From positions 1-43,513 of the forward strand of contig NZ_JAEAMR010000009.1 in NCBI RefSeq assembly GCF_015999245.1: 43,513 bases of DNA, read 5' to 3'. Both the position numbers and the translations under genes were made by a program. How positions within the stretch are numbered: position 1 is the first letter of the stretch; each line of letters starts with the position of its first letter. The stretch comes from Streptomyces sp. AV19. Its GTDB lineage: Bacteria; Actinomycetota; Actinomycetes; Streptomycetales; Streptomycetaceae. The notes beneath the pieces were generated by a model that was not told the origin of the DNA, made no database searches, and was given only the letters and a program-made list of their open reading frames with translations. Positions 40,499-43,513 of this stretch are shown piece after piece.

Positions 40499-41604
40499 GC
40501 GGCTGCCTCCGCCTTGTCGCTCTTGCGCGCCTGGGCGGCGAGCTCCTCGCCGACCTTGCGCTGCTGGGTCTTGAGGCCGTAGCGGCGCACGATCTCGTAC
40601 GCGATGACGACGCAGAGGACGATGACGCCCTGGATCACGCCGACGATCTCCTGGGCGTAGCCCTCGAATTCGAGCTGGGTGCCGGTGCGGTCCAGGAAGC
40701 CCCAGAGCAGGGCGCCGAGCGCCATGCCGATGGGGTGGTTGCGGCCGAGCAGCGCGATGGCGATACCGGTGAAGCCGATGCCGGTGGGGAAGTCGGTGCC
40801 GTAGTTGTACGAGACGCCGAGCAGGGTCGGCATGCCGACGAGGCCGGCGACGGCGCCCGAGAGCACCATCGAAGTGACGATCATGCGCTTGACGCTGACG
40901 CCGCTGGCCTGGGCGGCCGACTCGGACCGGCCGACGGTGCGCAGGTCGAAGCCGAAGCGGGTGCGGCCCAGCAGGAACCAGTAGGCCAGGCCCGCGATCA
41001 CGGCGATCACCACGAAGCCGAAGACGGGCTTGGGCGTCGTCGGGATCTCGAAGAAGTGCGCCGAGTCCGGCAGGTAGGGCGTGTGGATCAGGTTGCCCTC
41101 CTTGTTCGCCAGCCGGCCGTCCTGGAGGAAGTAGCCGATGACCGAGGCACCGATGGCGTTGAGCATGATCGTGCTGATCACCTCGTTGACGCCGCGGGTG
41201 GTCTTCAGCAGACCGGCGATGCCGGCCCAGAGGGCGCCGACCGCCATCGCCACGATGATGATCACCGGGATCTGGACGATGCCGGGCAGGGTGAGCGCCC
41301 CGCCGACGACGGCGGCGAAGAAGGCCGCGATGCGGTACTGGCCGTCGACGCCGATGTTGAAGAGGTTCATCCGGAAGCCGATGGCCACGGCCAGCGCGGA
41401 AAGGTAGTACGGCGTCGCCTTGTTGATGATCCAGACCTGGCTGTCGCTCTTCGAGCCGAAGTCCACCATCACCTGGTAGGCGTGGAACGGGTCCTTGCCC
41501 GTCGCCGCGATGATGATCGAGGTGATCGCGATGGCGGCCACGATCGCGAGCAGCGGCGCGGCGACGGCCAGGACGATCTTGTTCTTGTCGAACTTCTTGA
41601 TCAC
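40495..41604 (-). CDS. Nucleoside ABC transporter permease (first)
   Basis: 369 aa, ATG 41604. Membrane segments from IVLAVAAPLLAIVAAIAIT on, FRMNLFNIGVDGQYRIAAFF (the conserved NIGxxGQ motif), GLLKTTRGVNEVISTIMLN and GFTGIAIALLGRNHPIGMAL. YufP/NupP type partner of the second permease. The last ~35 residues are a charged Lys/Ala tail. Overlaps the ATPase gene by 4 nt. Confidence 0.93.
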   Translation of the reverse strand: MIKKFDKNKIVLAVAAPLLAIVAAIAITSIIIAATGKDPFHAYQVMVDFGSKSDSQVWIINKATPYYLSALAVAIGFRMNLFNIGVDGQYRIAAFFAAVVGGALTLPGIVQIPVIIIVAMAVGALWAGIAGLLKTTRGVNEVISTIMLNAIGASVIGYFLQDGRLANKEGNLIHTPYLPDSAHFFEIPTTPKPVFGFVVIAVIAGLAYWFLLGRTRFGFDLRTVGRSESAAQASGVSVKRMIVTSMVLSGAVAGLVGMPTLLGVSYNYGTDFPTGIGFTGIAIALLGRNHPIGMALGALLWGFLDRTGTQLEFEGYAQEIVGVIQGVIVLCVVIAYEIVRRYGLKTQQRKVGEELAAQARKSDKAEAAA

Positions 41605-43253
41605 TTGGAGTCGCCCCCTTCGCTCTCCTCGTGCTCCAGGTGGCCGGTAGCGGCGCCGGTCATGGCCGAGCCCAACTCCTCCGGGGTGATGGTGGCGGGG
41701 TCGGCGTCGGCGACCAGGCGGCCGCGGAACATCACCCGCAGGGTGTCGGAGAGCCCGATCAGCTCGTCCAGGTCGGCGGAGATCAGCAGCACCGCGAGCC
41801 CCTCGCGGCGCGCCTCGCGGATCTGGTCCCAGATCTGCGCCTGGGCGCCGACGTCCACGCCCCGGGTGGGGTGCGCGGCGATCAGCAGCTTGGGGTGGTG
41901 GCTCATCTCGCGGCCGACGATCAGCTTCTGCTGGTTGCCGCCGGAGAGGGAGGCCGCGGTGACCTCGATGCCGGGGGTGCGGACGTCGAACTCGCGGACG
42001 ATCCGCTCGGTGTCGGCGCGCGCGGCCTTGTTGTCCAGGAAGACGCCCTTGCTGTTGGGCTTCTCCGTGACGTGGCCCAGGATGCGGTTCTCCCAGAGCG
42101 GGGCCTCCAGCAGCAGGCCGTGCCGGTGGCGGTCCTCGGGGATGTAGCCGATGCCGCCCTCGCGCCGCTTGCGGGTGGGCGCGTGGGTGATCCCGTCGCC
42201 GTCGAGGGTGACGGTGCCGGCGTCCGGGTCGCGCATGCCCATGATGGCCTCGACCAGTTCGGCCTGGCCGTTGCCCTCCACGCCCGCGAGGCCGAGGACC
42301 TCGCCCTTGTGGATGGTGAACTCGATGCCGTCGAGCACGGTGCGCACCACGCCGTCGGAGTCGGTGGCCGACAGGTGCAGGCCCTCGACGGTGAGCATCG
42401 GGGTGTCGGTGACCGTGGACTCGCGGGTCTCCGGCGAGGGCAGTTCCTCGCCCACCATCAGCTCGGCGAGCTGCTTGGGCGTGGTCTCGCTGGGGACGGC
42501 GGTGCCGACGGTGGTGCCGCGGCGGATGACGGTGATGTCGTCCGCGACGGAGAGCACCTCGCCGAGCTTGTGCGAGATGAAGATGACGGTCAGGCCCTCG
42601 GACTTGAGCTCGCGCAGGTTGTCGAAGAGCGCGCTGACCTCCTGCGGCACCAGCACCGCGGTCGGCTCGTCGAGGATGAGCGTACGGGCGCCCCGGTAGA
42701 GGACCTTGAGGATCTCCACGCGCTGACGGTCGGCGACGCCGAGGTCCTCGACGAGGACGTCGGGGCGCACGCCCAGGCCGTACGCGTCGGAGATCTCCTT
42801 GATCTTCGTGCGGGCCTTGCTGCCGATGCCGTGGAGCTTCTCGGCGCCGAGGACGACGTTCTCCAGGACGGTGAGGTTGTCGGCCAGCATGAAGTGCTGG
42901 TGCACCATGCCGATGCCGCGCGCGATGGCGTCGGCCGGCGAGTGCAGGGCGACCTGCTCCCCGTCGAGGGTGATGGTGCCCTCGTCCGGCTTCTGCATGC
43001 CGTAGAGGATCTTCATCAGGGTGGACTTGCCGGCGCCGTTCTCGCCGCAGAGGGCGTGGACGGTGCCGCGGCGGACCGTGAGGTGGATGTCGTGGTTGGC
43101 CACGACGCCGGGGAAACGCTTGGTGATGCCGCGCAGTTCTACGGCGTTGGCGGTGCCACTGCTGGATTCAGTGCTGCTGGACGCTTTGATGGCGCACTCT
43201 CCTCGGGGAAGGGAGCGGGGGGCGAAGCCGGGATGTCCACCCGGTGGGAACAA
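41601..43253 (-). CDS. Nucleoside ABC transporter ATP-binding protein
   Basis: Up to 550 aa. Two ABC domains: the first with Walker A GENGAGKST, Q-loop MVHQHFML and Walker B LILDEPTA, with a variant signature (DLGVADRQ). The second has a degenerate Walker A (GVEGNGQAE) and the signature LSGGNQQK, as in other sugar/nucleoside type ATPases. The first domain begins VELRGITKRFPGV. The start is unsettled: the only in-frame standard start is TTG 43253, while a strong GAGGAGAG lies before an in-frame ATC at 43190-43192. Confidence 0.9.
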   Translation of the reverse strand: MFPPGGHPGFAPRSLPRGECAIKASSSTESSSGTANAVELRGITKRFPGVVANHDIHLTVRRGTVHALCGENGAGKSTLMKILYGMQKPDEGTITLDGEQVALHSPADAIARGIGMVHQHFMLADNLTVLENVVLGAEKLHGIGSKARTKIKEISDAYGLGVRPDVLVEDLGVADRQRVEILKVLYRGARTLILDEPTAVLVPQEVSALFDNLRELKSEGLTVIFISHKLGEVLSVADDITVIRRGTTVGTAVPSETTPKQLAELMVGEELPSPETRESTVTDTPMLTVEGLHLSATDSDGVVRTVLDGIEFTIHKGEVLGLAGVEGNGQAELVEAIMGMRDPDAGTVTLDGDGITHAPTRKRREGGIGYIPEDRHRHGLLLEAPLWENRILGHVTEKPNSKGVFLDNKAARADTERIVREFDVRTPGIEVTAASLSGGNQQKLIVGREMSHHPKLLIAAHPTRGVDVGAQAQIWDQIREARREGLAVLLISADLDELIGLSDTLRVMFRGRLVADADPATITPEELGSAMTGAATGHLEHEESEGGDSK

Positions 43254-43301
43254 GCGGTCGTCCGGCGGAGCGGGGGCGACGCTACACGGGTCAATCGGAC
43301 G

Positions 43302-43313
43302 CTACGCGCGTAG
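43302..43313. promoter_or_regulatory. Nucleoside-regulon operator, copy 4 (transporter-cdd-deoA)
   Basis: CTACGCGCGTAG, here within an 18-bp perfect palindrome ACGCTACGCGCGTAGCGT (43299-43316). It stands about 50 nt before the TTG and 110 nt before the ATC candidate starts of the ATPase gene. Confidence 0.85.
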
Positions 43314-43328
43314 CGTTGACCCTCGCAT

Positions 43329-43366
43329 GTGCGGGCCCGGCAGGGTTTCCCCCGCCGGGCCCGCAC
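43329..43366. terminator. Hairpin terminator, right edge
   Basis: Perfect 13-bp stem GTGCGGGCCCGGC / GCCGGGCCCGCAC with a 12-nt loop. It probably ends the next gene on the right, which in such loci is a BMP-family nucleoside-binding lipoprotein, but that gene is not in the window. Confidence 0.7.
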
Positions 43367-43395
43367 AACCGTTCATGTCGGCCGGCCGGCGCCGG

Positions 43396-43513
43396 GCGGG
43401 GGGGGGGGGGGGGGGTGGGCGGGCGCGGGGGGGCGGCGCCCCGCGTGTTAGCGGGCGGGCGCGTGTGGGTTTTTTGGTGGGTGTTGGCGCCCCCCGGGGG
43501 CCGCCCGCCCCCC
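43396..43513. other. G-rich low-complexity end (probable sequence artefact)
   Basis: Begins with ~20 G in a row and continues as G/C-rich simple sequence with no coding content. It has the same character as 25552-25748 and sits at the end of the sequence, as failing reads do. Confidence 0.7.

Noticed and set aside
39218..43313. Long forward frames opposite the transporter operon
   Set aside because: Composition of antisense high-GC DNA; the reverse genes have full ABC motifs and coupled starts.
1..43513. tRNA, rRNA, integrase, transposase or CRISPR array
   Set aside because: None was seen on either strand; there is no protein-coding evidence of an autonomous mobile element.

Overview
The window is high-GC actinobacterial DNA, almost certainly Streptomyces. 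This rests on the GC-biased codon positions, the many GTG starts, the sigQ-afsQ1-afsQ2-lipoprotein block, the LpdA/PNP/phosphosugar mutase order, and a PucR regulator, DUF6879, DUF6415 and SAV_5884-type ATP-grasp genes. There are no rRNA, tRNA or CRISPR features. Two stretches of near-homopolymer G/C (about 25552-25748 and 43396-43513) look like sequencing or assembly failures, and the second coincides with the right edge.

The backbone of the window is a nucleoside salvage locus. From left to right it carries a DeoR-type regulator and an LpdA-like flavoprotein (both reverse), a gamma-glutamylcyclotransferase-fold protein, purine nucleoside phosphorylase and a phosphopentomutase/phosphomannomutase (all forward). 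After an accessory block come deoC with two aldehyde dehydrogenase-family genes and a uridine kinase-like gene. Further right are adenosine deaminase (reverse) and a reverse operon of nucleoside ABC ATPase, two permeases, cytidine deaminase and thymidine phosphorylase. A perfect 12-bp palindrome, CTACGCGCGTAG, occurs exactly four times: in front of PNP, deoC, add and the ABC-cdd-deoA operon. It marks a local nucleoside regulon. Three of those genes also show a TANNNT box 6-7 nt before the start codon, which suggests leaderless mRNAs.

The accessory block (about 6.3-17.7 kb) holds a DUF433/PIN-like toxin-antitoxin pair, a 2OG-Fe(II) oxygenase-like protein with an odd HxH motif, a UPF0114 membrane protein and a secreted protein built of three 36-residue repeats. 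It also holds a complete RiPP cluster of the graspetide type: a precursor peptide (12434-12775), an ATP-grasp ligase, a PIMT-like methyltransferase and an unknown downstream gene, with DUF6415 and a divergent XRE regulator plus HD phosphohydrolase. Methyltransferase-containing graspetides of this kind can carry side-chain ester/amide rings plus an aspartimide. This cluster is the most interesting system here. A DUF6879 gene followed by a truncated XRE gene lies just to its right.

The middle (25.8-30.2 kb) is the AfsQ1/AfsQ2 two-component system with divergent sigQ and a downstream lipoprotein, which in Streptomyces coelicolor control antibiotic production in response to nutrients. The right part adds VanZ-like, OsmC-like, secreted, alpha/beta hydrolase-like (nucleophile missing), LysR plus divergent MFS exporter and Uma2 genes, and a short gene cut off by a 272-bp inverted-repeat-bounded element. 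A 23-bp intergenic repeat occurs four times, usually as part of a large palindrome near gene 3' ends.
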